A stretch of 16,147 nucleotides of DNA, from contig JAFDJC010000034.1 in NCBI GenBank assembly GCA_019307665.1, positions 1 to 16,147 of the forward strand, in the 5' to 3' direction. The notes beneath the pieces were generated by a model that was given only the letters and a program-made list of their open reading frames with translations, searched no databases and had not been told where the DNA came from. Made by a program: the position numbers and the translations under genes. The stretch is from Deltaproteobacteria bacterium (GTDB taxonomy: Bacteria; Desulfobacterota; Desulfobacteria; Desulfobacterales; SURF-7). Positions within the stretch are counted from its first letter, which is position 1, and every line of letters begins with the position of its first letter. Shown here piece by piece: positions 1-6,926 of this stretch.

Positions 1-11
1 GAGATTAAACC

Positions 12-2234
12 ATGTATCTGAAAAGACAGATTGCGAAATTTTTTACCCTGTCGTTTATGGCAGCCTGTCTTTTTTTCATAAGCTTGACACCCCCTGCCCA
101 TGCTGACGATTATTATGTCGATATAGAGTATGGCCTTGATGGTAACATAGGAACATCACCTGGGCCTGGGAATGCCTGGAAGACACTTCACCATGCCTTC
201 ACCTATGTGAACGGAGATGATACCGTCTATATGGAAGCAGGCATTTACGATTTTACCATTGAAGATAATAGCACTCTTATTGATATTAACGATAACAATG
301 TCACAATTCAGGGAGACACAAATGGTGGCACAATTATTAAGGGTGATCCAGCACAAACGACTGGCTGGACCACAGGTATTCGGATTAACAATGCAGCAGG
401 CGTTATAATACGAAATATTACAATTAGAGATTTTTACTCATACGGCATATATATTACTAACTCCAGTCCGGAAATAAGTGATAATATCTTCGTCAATAAT
501 GATGCAGCCGCTATTTACATATCTGGTGATTATGGAACCGCATCCCCATCTATTACGAACAACCTTATCTACGCAGAAGTATCGACAGCGATGAACATTG
601 GGATCCTTATTTCCGCTAGTGGTACCGCACCTGATGGTATTGCATCTCCCGAAATTTATCACAATACAATTGACGGAGGATTACAGTCTGGAATCTATTT
701 ATCCAATAATGGTGGGGTGACTGTCTCACCTTATATAAAGTACAACAATATAACAGGCTTTTCAAATGGAATAGATAATTTTGCGTCTGATAGTCCTGTT
801 ATTGATTATAATTGTCTATTCAACAATACCGACTATAACAACATTACCGGAGGCAGTAATGATCTTCCGGGTGAGGACCCATTGTATGAAAATCCTGCTT
901 CTCACTATTACAATCTCCAAAGCGTCTCCCCCTGCATAGACGCAATACTTTCCACTGAAGCAGACACAGACATTGATTATGACCTGAACGGAAATCCGAG
1001 GCCGAGTCCATCCGGCGGCGATTATGACATGGGATGCTATGAATTCCAGCAGACAGAGCCGCCTGCAAACAACCCGCCTGATGCACCTGAGACGGGAAAC
1101 CCTTCTGACGGTGATATATTTGACGAAGGAACAACGAGCGTTACACTTCAGTCAAGCCCATTCTCAGACCCTGACGGCAGTGATGATAGTCATTCTTCAA
1201 CAGAATGGCGTGTAAAGCGTGAAGATCGTGGCGTATATAACTGCGAAGACTATGATACATCATTCAATCAAACCTATACAAGCGAAGTAGGCCCCCTAAC
1301 ATCTCATACCGTTTCCGGCCTTGTTTCGGGCATGCAGTATGTCTGGCAGGTCAGATATCAGGATTCAAATGAAGAATGGTCACCATGGTCTGACGAATAC
1401 AGATTCATTGTCGGCACATCTGCTGAGGACAGTAGTGTACAAATTCAAGGCAGTACAGATATCGCAAGCTACAGAATGGTCTCTTTTCCCCTCTGGCCTG
1501 ATGATGCTCTCTGCACGACATTTTTTAATGATGAGATCGACGGAACATACGATACCACACAGTTAAGGCTGGGCACATACACGGTTCAAACCGGAGGCTA
1601 TATTGAATGCAATGACGGCATGCCGATCATACCGGGCAGGTCATACTGGTTCCTCTCAAGAAACAACCTGGATGTTGATGTCAGCGGCATTCAGGTTGCA
1701 ACAGACCTGGATGTTGAAATCGCGCTTCAGTACAACACGACTTCCGGAAATGGATGGAATATGATCGCCTGCCCAAATGCTGTTGATTATGACTGGTCTT
1801 CTGTACAGGTGCTCGTTCCTGACGGCAGCGGTGGAACAACATTCGGCCCAACTGATATTTCAGACTTTCCTGAAGACAACAGTTACATAGACATTCAACT
1901 GTGGCGCTGGGAAAATGGTGCCTATCAGGACGACACACAAACCATGACACATCATGAAGGATACTGGGTGAATGCGAGGACTGAAAATATCTATCTGAGA
2001 TTCAGGGCTGATATGGCGATCGCAGATTCAGGACAAAACCGAACAGTGTTTGCAAAAGCTTTATACCGGGCAAAAAACCGGATAAAAAACCAGGCAAAAA
2101 AATGGTTTGCAGCAATAACAGATATAAGACAAGCTGTTGCGTCCGGCGAGACGCCTCCCCTGCCTCCTGGAGTGCATGATGAGCCCGAAACCGAAAAGAG
2201 TGGCTGCTTTATTAATGTGGCGGCTAAGCCTTAA
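12..2234 (+). CDS. Secreted right-handed parallel beta-helix protein with FN3-like module and CFI-box-like C-terminus
   Basis: Residues 1-31 form a signal peptide: basic start, hydrophobic stretch near 10-26, and an AHA|DD cleavage site after residue 31. Residues ~33-345 carry repeated short strands with Asn-rich turns (NNVTIQG, IIRNITIRD, PEISDNIF, PEIYHNTI), typical of a PbH1/DUF1565-like beta-helix. This part ends in YDMGCYEF (~338-345), like the end of choice-of-anchor Q domains. Residues ~353-468 look like fibronectin type III, with WRV, YVWQVRYQD and EWSPWS motifs. Residues ~485-665 hold two similar units built around YRMVSFP/WNMIACP and SYWFLSR/GYWVNAR. A basic helix-prone stretch follows (680-700). 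The protein then stops at SGCFINVAAKP, resembling the CFI-box tail of deltaproteobacterial surface proteins. An in-frame TAA at 6-8 fixes ATG 12 as the earliest ATG start; GAG at 1-3 may belong to its ribosome binding site. The likely role is at the cell surface or outside the cell, perhaps glycan binding or cleavage. No catalytic residues could be assigned. Confidence 0.85.
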   Translation: MYLKRQIAKFFTLSFMAACLFFISLTPPAHADDYYVDIEYGLDGNIGTSPGPGNAWKTLHHAFTYVNGDDTVYMEAGIYDFTIEDNSTLIDINDNNVTIQGDTNGGTIIKGDPAQTTGWTTGIRINNAAGVIIRNITIRDFYSYGIYITNSSPEISDNIFVNNDAAAIYISGDYGTASPSITNNLIYAEVSTAMNIGILISASGTAPDGIASPEIYHNTIDGGLQSGIYLSNNGGVTVSPYIKYNNITGFSNGIDNFASDSPVIDYNCLFNNTDYNNITGGSNDLPGEDPLYENPASHYYNLQSVSPCIDAILSTEADTDIDYDLNGNPRPSPSGGDYDMGCYEFQQTEPPANNPPDAPETGNPSDGDIFDEGTTSVTLQSSPFSDPDGSDDSHSSTEWRVKREDRGVYNCEDYDTSFNQTYTSEVGPLTSHTVSGLVSGMQYVWQVRYQDSNEEWSPWSDEYRFIVGTSAEDSSVQIQGSTDIASYRMVSFPLWPDDALCTTFFNDEIDGTYDTTQLRLGTYTVQTGGYIECNDGMPIIPGRSYWFLSRNNLDVDVSGIQVATDLDVEIALQYNTTSGNGWNMIACPNAVDYDWSSVQVLVPDGSGGTTFGPTDISDFPEDNSYIDIQLWRWENGAYQDDTQTMTHHEGYWVNARTENIYLRFRADMAIADSGQNRTVFAKALYRAKNRIKNQAKKWFAAITDIRQAVASGETPPLPPGVHDEPETEKSGCFINVAAKP
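2067..2102 (+). repeat. Three tandem 12-base units inside the beta-helix gene
   Basis: Three in-frame units follow one another: cgggcaaaaaac, cggataaaaaac and caggcaaaaaaa. They encode RAKN, RIKN and QAKK (residues 686-697), the core of the basic stretch before the C-terminal tail. Each unit has a run of six or seven A residues, which makes the tract prone to polymerase slippage. Confidence 0.8.
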
Positions 2235-2298
2235 GAAACTTACCAACATTTTCAAGCATCCCTTCTGCACCCTCCACAGAAGTCGCCTGAATAGCTTT

Positions 2299-2313
2299 AG
2301 CTCCCGCGGAGCT
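2299..2313. other. Small perfect hairpin in the intergenic gap
   Basis: AGCTCC and GGAGCT form a perfect 6-bp stem around a CGC loop, 64 bases after the stop of the beta-helix gene. A second, weaker arm pair (CCTGA at 2286-2290 and TCAGG at 2328-2332) could enclose it. No T-tract follows, so it is not a standard intrinsic terminator. It could help end or stabilise the upstream transcript. Confidence 0.4.
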
Positions 2314-2390
2314 TCATGGTAACTGTCTCAGGTTATTTAAGGATTACGATCTAACAACTCAGCACAAAAAAAATTCGCGTCCCTTTATTC

Positions 2391-2419
2391 TTGACACTTT
2401 TGTCGGATTTATTCATAAT
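2391..2419 (+). promoter_or_regulatory. Sigma-70-type promoter for the GGDEF gene
   Basis: A perfect -35 hexamer TTGACA (2391-2396) is followed after 17 bases by CATAAT (2414-2419), a 5/6 match to the -10 consensus. Transcription would start near 2426, leaving a leader of about 45 bases before the ATG at 2470. A perfect TATAAT also lies at 2420-2425, but its spacing from the -35 is too long (23 bases). Confidence 0.6.
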
Positions 2420-2469
2420 TATAATGTTTTGCATGTGGCTAAAAAAAATATTCTTGCGTAATAAAGAAA

Positions 2470-3576
2470 ATGACAGATATAAATAAAATAATTCAAAGAC
2501 TTAAGCAAAATGAAGAGATATCTAAAAAATTTAATGAAGTAGAAACTAAGATACTCTCCATACTAGGATTCAAAGATCTTTTTGAGGTTCTTCTTTCTGA
2601 AATCAAAAAAAAATTTACGGTCCCTTATGTATGGATCTCCATGGTTGAAAAAAACGAAGTGTCAAGCCTTATCGATTCGCTTGAGGATTCAGAGCTGCTG
2701 AAAGAGCATATTAACATTATCGATCAAGAGACTTTTCTTGAGCTTGTGGGAAATAGCACTGAGCCCGTACTTGCCAATGAAAACCTCAAGCCCTATTTTA
2801 AACTTCTTCCAAAAAACAGAAAATACTTTATCAGATCGCTTGCCGTAGCCCCCATATCACTTGACGGTAAAATTATTGGGAGCCTAAATCAAGCCGACTC
2901 GTCGAGCACGCGTTTCCAACCGGGAATCGACGCATCCCTCTTGGAACAGTTAGCGATCAAAGTCTCACTCTGTCTGTCAAATGTAACAGCACATGAAAAA
3001 CTAAAATTTTATGCCTATCATGATTCTCTTACAGGGCTTCTTAACAGAAGAGTCATGGAAACGATACTGGAAAGGGAATTCCAAAGAGCCAGGCGTTATC
3101 TGACATCGCTTTCCCTTGCCTTTATTGACATCGACTTCTTTAAACATGTCAATGACACATATGGTCACAGCAGAGGAGATGACCTTCTCATATATGTTGC
3201 CGACACATTTAAAAAAATGACGAGGGAATCGGATATTGTTACGAGATTTGCAGGGGACAAATTCGTAATTCTTTTGCCTGCAATCAAATCAGAAAGCGCC
3301 ATGGAGTTAATAGGTCGTATTAAAGCACACCTGAAAAGCAATCCTTTTTACGTCAATGAAACCGCCTTTCCCATCTCTTTAAGCTGTGGGATCGCTTCAA
3401 TACCGGATGTAAATATAGATAATCCGTCCAAGCTTCTGTCAAGGGCGGATAATAAAATGATGAAGGAAAAAAAGACTAAAGAAAAACTTTTAACTGGTGA
3501 GCTCAACAAAACCGGTTTGAATCAGAACGTAATCACCTTCCAAACTGCAGTTCATGAAGAAGACAGCAACAAATAG
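2470..3576 (+). CDS. GAF/DUF484-like sensor with degenerate GGDEF domain
   Basis: Residues 1-30 look like a short coiled-coil lead. Residues ~32-175 resemble a GAF/DUF484-type small-molecule sensor, with the strand-rich core SLAVAPISLDGKIIGSLN at 123-140. Residues ~177-340 form a GGDEF domain. Conserved features are DSLTGLLNRR (185-194), the metal-ligand stretch DIDFFK (220-225), N228 and D237 (YGHSRGD), and the inhibitory RxxD site RESD (252-255). The signature itself is AGDKF (261-265) instead of GGDEF, so a lysine replaces an acidic residue important for catalysis. I infer weak or no diguanylate cyclase activity and possible c-di-GMP binding through the I-site. No membrane segment is visible, so it is cytoplasmic. 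Its ATG has only a weak Shine-Dalgarno sequence (AAAG). The gene ends 24 bases from the convergent rplQ. Confidence 0.85.
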   Translation: MTDINKIIQRLKQNEEISKKFNEVETKILSILGFKDLFEVLLSEIKKKFTVPYVWISMVEKNEVSSLIDSLEDSELLKEHINIIDQETFLELVGNSTEPVLANENLKPYFKLLPKNRKYFIRSLAVAPISLDGKIIGSLNQADSSSTRFQPGIDASLLEQLAIKVSLCLSNVTAHEKLKFYAYHDSLTGLLNRRVMETILEREFQRARRYLTSLSLAFIDIDFFKHVNDTYGHSRGDDLLIYVADTFKKMTRESDIVTRFAGDKFVILLPAIKSESAMELIGRIKAHLKSNPFYVNETAFPISLSCGIASIPDVNIDNPSKLLSRADNKMMKEKKTKEKLLTGELNKTGLNQNVITFQTAVHEEDSNK

Positions 3577-3600
3577 AGCTTAGCTGACTAAAATTTTTAC

Positions 3601-3963
3601 CTACTCTCCTTTTGCGACCAACTCAATCATTGACATTGACGCTGCATCCCCGGGGCGCCTGCCTATTTTAACAACTCGTGTATATCCGCCGGACATCTCC
3701 CCGAAACGATCCCCTGCTTCTTCAAAAAGCTTGTGGACAACATTTTTTTCTCTAACAATTGCAAGAGCCTGACGCCTTGCATGCAGATCACCTCGTTTTG
3801 CAAGTGTTATGATATGATCGGCCCATCGCCTTAGTTCTTTTGCTTTTGTGTCGGTTGTACGGATGCGTTCGCATTTAAACAAAGATGTCACCATATTTCT
3901 GAACATTGCCTTACGATGACTTGGCGTCCTGTTCAGTTTTAAACCGCTTTTACGATGTCTCAT
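3601..3963 (-). CDS. rplQ: 50S ribosomal protein L17
   Basis: This 120-residue protein is the short bacterial form of L17. It is recognised by the N-terminal MRHRKSGLKLNRTPSHRKA and by the central ERIRTTDTKAKELRRWAD stretch (residues ~33-50), and it ends in IELVAKGE. L17 binds 23S rRNA near the exit-tunnel side of the large subunit. It is the last gene of the alpha segment, 7 bases after rpoA, so the two are probably translationally coupled. No terminator is obvious after its TAG stop, where it runs straight into the end of the convergent GGDEF gene. Confidence 0.97.
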   Translation of the reverse strand: MRHRKSGLKLNRTPSHRKAMFRNMVTSLFKCERIRTTDTKAKELRRWADHIITLAKRGDLHARRQALAIVREKNVVHKLFEEAGDRFGEMSGGYTRVVKIGRRPGDAASMSMIELVAKGE

Positions 3964-3970
3964 TTTTCAG

Positions 3971-4999
3971 CTATTCTCCTTCTTCAATATCTTCTTCTTC
4001 GGGCACCACGAACCCTTCAAGCTTCATCCCAAAGGAAAGACCCATCTCACCCAAAACCTCTTTAATTTCATTCAAAGATTTCCTTCCAAAATTTTTAGTT
4101 TTGAGCATTTCTCCTTCAGTTTTCTGCACAAGCTGGTATAATTTAATTATTTCAGCATTTTTAAGGCAGTTGGAACTCCTGACAGACAACTCCAGTTCTT
4201 CCACATTCCTGTAAAGATTCTCATTGAATTCTTTTTGCTGCAGGTCCTCTCCAACTTTTTGTGGCTCCGGTTCTAGGTCTTCATCAAAATTTATGAAGAT
4301 GCTCATTTGCTCTTTCAATATTTTTGCAGCATAAGAAATCGTATCCTCCGGAAGAATGCTGCCATCGGTCCAGACTTCCATCGTCAGCTTATCAAAGTCT
4401 GTCCGTTGCCCTACACGTGCATTTCCTACTAAATATTTTACCTGTTTTATGGGTGAAAAAGACGCATCAATAGGCAATGTTCCGATCGGTGCATCTTCAT
4501 CTTTATTTGCCTCTGCCAGGGCGTATCCTTTTCCGACCTTAACAGTCATAGTCATCTTTAGGCTCGCACCTTTGGAAAGAGTAGCAATATGATGCTCAGG
4601 GTTCAGCACCTCGGTCTTCCCGTCTGGACTGACAATATCTGCTGCTGTAACTTTCTTCTCACCACTGACATCAATTGTAATAGTTTTAGGATCAGGATCA
4701 TCAATTTTCAAACGTACTTCTTTCAAATTCAGTATAATCTCCGACACATCCTCCAAAACTCCATCAACCACAGAGTATTCATGCATTACTGAGTCGAATT
4801 TTACCGAAACAATGGCTGCTCCATACAGGGATGAAAGAATAATTCTCCTCAGTGCATTTCCTATCGTAATACCGAAACCTCTTTCAAGCGGTTCACAAAC
4901 AAACTTTCCATAGTTCAATTCTTCACTTGCGATTTTGAGAACCTTTTCCGGTGCAATCAGCTCTCGCCAATTCATATACATGAGCTCATTTGATGACAT
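3971..4999 (-). CDS. rpoA: DNA-directed RNA polymerase subunit alpha
   Basis: Alpha dimerises to start assembly of the core polymerase and contacts activators and UP elements. The 342-residue protein has a full N-terminal domain (~1-235), with the dimerisation segment FGITIGNALRRIILSSLYGAA (roughly 43-63). After an acidic linker comes a C-terminal domain (~262-332) with VRSSNCL and LLKTKN-like helix-hairpin-helix motifs; R274 matches the DNA-binding arginine (R265 in E. coli). The tail EEEDIEEGE is strongly acidic. Length is slightly above the E. coli protein (329). The ATG at 4997-4999 is preceded by GGAGAT. It lies between rpsD and rplQ, the usual alpha-operon place. Confidence 0.98.
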   Translation of the reverse strand: MSSNELMYMNWRELIAPEKVLKIASEELNYGKFVCEPLERGFGITIGNALRRIILSSLYGAAIVSVKFDSVMHEYSVVDGVLEDVSEIILNLKEVRLKIDDPDPKTITIDVSGEKKVTAADIVSPDGKTEVLNPEHHIATLSKGASLKMTMTVKVGKGYALAEANKDEDAPIGTLPIDASFSPIKQVKYLVGNARVGQRTDFDKLTMEVWTDGSILPEDTISYAAKILKEQMSIFINFDEDLEPEPQKVGEDLQQKEFNENLYRNVEELELSVRSSNCLKNAEIIKLYQLVQKTEGEMLKTKNFGRKSLNEIKEVLGEMGLSFGMKLEGFVVPEEEDIEEGE

Positions 5000-5051
5000 A
5001 TTTTATCTCCAGAGTTTGTTAAAGAGAAATTTCCTAATAAAAAGTCGCCCA

Positions 5052-5678
5052 CTATTTTGAATAGAGTTCAACAATGAGCTGTTCCTGTATCGGCATGGAA
5101 ATATCCTCCCTCACGGGCAGGCTTTTTATAGTACCCTTGTAATTTTCTTTTTCAAGCTCAAGCCACTGTGGAATGCCACGCCTAATAACCGCTGCAAGGG
5201 AATCCTCAATACATTTTATGTTTCTGCTTTTTTCGCGTATTTCGACAACATCTCCAGGCTTTATTAAGTAAGACGGTATATTTACCTTCTTGCCGTTAAC
5301 TAGAAAATGGTTATGCCGGACAAAATGGCGGCCCTGGGTTCTTGAGTTTACAAATCCAAGCCGGTATACAACATTGTCTATCCTGCTTTCAAGTAGTAAA
5401 AGGAGGTTTGTTCCTGTTATCCCTTTACGACGATCTGCTTTTTGAAAAACAAGACGGAACTGTTTTTCAGGCAATCCATATATTCTCTTTACCTTCTGTT
5501 TTTCACGAAGCTGAACACCGTAGTCGGAAAATTTTCCTCTCCGTTGCCCATGCTGTCCGGGCGCATAGCTACGACGATCAAATGCGCACTTATCTGAATA
5601 ACAGCGGTCCCCTTTTAAAAATAACTTTAAGTTTTCGCGTCTGCATAATCGGCAAACCGAGCCTCTGTAACGTGCCAA
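5052..5678 (-). CDS. rpsD: 30S ribosomal protein S4, zinc-binding form, TTG start
   Basis: S4 is a primary 16S rRNA binder that starts 30S assembly of the 5' domain, and in many bacteria it represses the alpha operon. The 208-residue protein begins MARYRGSVCRLCRRENL and has C9, C12, C26 and C31, the four-cysteine zinc-knuckle form known from Thermus S4. The RNA-binding S4 domain (~98-160) contains SRIDNVVYRLGF and the HNHFLVNGKKVNIPSYLIKPGD region. The start is TTG (5676-5678), supported by a Shine-Dalgarno sequence GGGAGG five bases upstream and by the canonical N-terminus. No recognisable S4 operator was identified. Confidence 0.98.
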   Translation of the reverse strand: MARYRGSVCRLCRRENLKLFLKGDRCYSDKCAFDRRSYAPGQHGQRRGKFSDYGVQLREKQKVKRIYGLPEKQFRLVFQKADRRKGITGTNLLLLLESRIDNVVYRLGFVNSRTQGRHFVRHNHFLVNGKKVNIPSYLIKPGDVVEIREKSRNIKCIEDSLAAVIRRGIPQWLELEKENYKGTIKSLPVREDISMPIQEQLIVELYSK

Positions 5679-5683
5679 ATTTT

Positions 5684-5689
5684 CCTCCC
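5684..5689 (-). promoter_or_regulatory. Shine-Dalgarno site deciding the rpsD TTG start
   Basis: GGGAGG on the minus strand lies five bases before TTG 5676-5678. It supports TTG as the true initiation codon, since the protein begins there with the family's standard MARYRG. Confidence 0.75.
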
Positions 5690-5723
5690 AAATAAAAAAT
5701 TCGAATGCTTTTTTTTATTGCCG

Positions 5724-6110
5724 CTAAACCCTGCGTCTCTTAGGCGGTCTGCAGCCGTTATGCGGTACAGGTGTAACATCCTTTATAATAAGAACGTTAA
5801 AACCTGCCGCTTGCAAAGCCCTTAAAGCTGATTCGCGACCTGCTCCAGGCCCTTTTACAAAGACCTCAACAGTTTTCATTCCATGCCCCATAGCCTTTTT
5901 TGCAGCATCTTCTGCAGCAAGCTGAGCAGCAAATGGAGTACTTTTTCTTGAGCCTTTGAACCCCTGAACTCCCGAACTTGACCAGGCAACTACATTCCCG
6001 ACCGGATCGGTAATTGTAATAATTGTATTGTTGAATGTCGACTGAATATGTACAACACCGCTTGAAATATTTTTCTTAATCTTTTTCTTAGTATGGGTTC
6101 TTTTTGCCAT
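5724..6110 (-). CDS. rpsK: 30S ribosomal protein S11
   Basis: S11 sits on the 30S platform near the mRNA exit and the E site. The 128-residue length is normal. Recognisable motifs are HIQSTFNNTIITITD (~22-36), the conserved GFKGSRKSTPFAAQ stretch (~50-63), GPGAGRE near residue 90, and the C-terminal DVTPVPHNGCRPPKRRRV, nearly invariant in the family. The gene starts at ATG and lies 25 bases after rpsM in the alpha segment. Confidence 0.98.
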   Translation of the reverse strand: MAKRTHTKKKIKKNISSGVVHIQSTFNNTIITITDPVGNVVAWSSSGVQGFKGSRKSTPFAAQLAAEDAAKKAMGHGMKTVEVFVKGPGAGRESALRALQAAGFNVLIIKDVTPVPHNGCRPPKRRRV

Positions 6111-6135
6111 CTGCTAAGCCTCTGCTTTCTCTTAT

Positions 6136-6519
6136 TTACTTCTTTGTTACTCCGCCTTTCTTTTTCACTGCAGTCCTTCTAGGTCCCTTACGTGTACGTG
6201 CATTGGTGCTTGTCCGCTGCCCACGTACAGGAAGTGATTTTCGATGACGGAGACCTCTATAGCATCCCAAATCCATCAGTCTTTTAATATTCATGGAGAC
6301 TTCAGAACGGAGTTCGCCTTCCACTTTATGTTCTTCTGTAATGATTTTGCGAATTTTGATCTCATCTGATTCAGAAAGCTCATCGGTTTTAGTATTCGGA
6401 TCAACTCCAGCCTTTTTCAGTATCTTGTTTGAAGCACTGCGGCCAATACCCAAAATATATGTCAATCCTATCTCAACCCGCTTTCGTTTTGGTAAATCTA
6501 CACCTTCGATTCTTGCCAA
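6136..6519 (-). CDS. rpsM: 30S ribosomal protein S13, TTG start
   Basis: S13 lies in the 30S head, contacts the P-site tRNA and forms intersubunit bridges with the large subunit. The 127-residue protein starts MARIEGVDLPKRKR, has the ILGIGRSASNKILKKAG helix-hairpin-helix-like stretch (~22-38), and a basic C-terminal tail with GLRHRKSLPVRGQRT and NARTRKGPRRT. The start is TTG at 6517-6519. Its Shine-Dalgarno sequence lies over the rpmJ stop codon, suggesting translational coupling to L36. It heads the alpha segment in the order rpmJ-rpsM-rpsK-rpsD-rpoA-rplQ. Confidence 0.98.
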   Translation of the reverse strand: MARIEGVDLPKRKRVEIGLTYILGIGRSASNKILKKAGVDPNTKTDELSESDEIKIRKIITEEHKVEGELRSEVSMNIKRLMDLGCYRGLRHRKSLPVRGQRTSTNARTRKGPRRTAVKKKGGVTKK

Positions 6520-6527
6520 AACCTTAC

Positions 6528-6533
6528 CCTCCT
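6528..6533 (-). promoter_or_regulatory. Shine-Dalgarno site for rpsM overlapping the rpmJ stop
   Basis: AGGAGG on the minus strand lies eight bases before TTG 6517-6519 and overlaps the rpmJ TAG stop (6532-6534). Ribosomes ending L36 would cover the site, so coupling between the two genes is plausible. Confidence 0.7.
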
Positions 6534-6645
6534 ATCCCTGCCTCTGTTTATGACGCTTGTTTTCGCAAACAACTCTAACCACTCCCTTTCTGCGTACCAC
6601 CTTGCAGTTTTTACACATTTTTCTTACTGAAGCTCTTACTTTCAT
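6532..6645 (-). CDS. rpmJ: 50S ribosomal protein L36
   Basis: This 37-residue gene was found by reading the minus strand between infA and rpsM. It starts MKVRASVRKMCKNCK and ends RHKQRQG, as in canonical L36. The zinc ligands are C11, C14, C27 and H32, so this is the zinc-binding (C+) form. L36 is a small, late-assembling 23S rRNA binder near the base of the L7/L12 stalk. The ATG is at 6643-6645, 34 bases after infA, and the stop TAG overlaps the Shine-Dalgarno sequence of rpsM. Confidence 0.97.
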   Translation of the reverse strand: MKVRASVRKMCKNCKVVRRKGVVRVVCENKRHKQRQG

Positions 6646-6679
6646 CTGTTTTACCCTTCTGATTTAATATAAATCATAA

Positions 6680-6898
6680 TCACTTTGCGCGATACGTAAT
6701 TCTGCCCCGAGTCAGATCATAAGGGGAAAGTTCAACAGTGACAGTGTCCCCCGGCAAAATTTTTATAAAATGCATGCGCATTTTGCCTGATATGTGAGCA
6801 AGAACCTGATGCTTATTCTCAAGCTCAACTTTAAACATTGCATTAGGCAATGTTTCAAGAACCGTGCCTTCAACTTTTATGGGTTCTTCTTTTGCCAT
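6680..6898 (-). CDS. infA: Translation initiation factor IF-1
   Basis: IF-1 occupies the A site of the 30S subunit and helps IF2 and IF3 select the initiator tRNA. The 72-residue product is a single OB-fold domain of normal length: MAKEEPIKVEGTVLETLPNA, then HISGKMRMHFIKILPGD (~35-51), then SPYDLTRGRITYR at the end. It lies directly after secY, 28 bases away, with no map or adk between them, and precedes rpmJ. The start is ATG. Confidence 0.98.
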   Translation of the reverse strand: MAKEEPIKVEGTVLETLPNAMFKVELENKHQVLAHISGKMRMHFIKILPGDTVTVELSPYDLTRGRITYRAK

Positions 6899-6926
6899 TA
6901 CCTATCATACCCCCACTCTAAAATAG

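Noticed and set aside
2137..2322. Possible frameshifted continuation of the surface protein after its CFI-box-like end
   Set aside because: Both other frames after 2213 were translated by eye. Neither shows the sequence that usually follows a CFI-box nor a transmembrane segment, so a simple frameshift is unlikely.
2436..2457. Sigma-54 promoter (TGGC with TTGC) before the GGDEF gene
   Set aside because: The distance between the GG and GC elements is 17 bases instead of the required 10.
2235..2469. A c-di-GMP riboswitch ahead of the GGDEF gene
   Set aside because: No GEMM-type conserved sequence blocks are visible, and the leader predicted from the promoter is only about 45 bases.
3130..3180. 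Hypr-type GGDEF making cGAMP, as in Geobacter
   Set aside because: The diagnostic aspartate-to-serine change is absent: D237 in YGHSRGD is retained.
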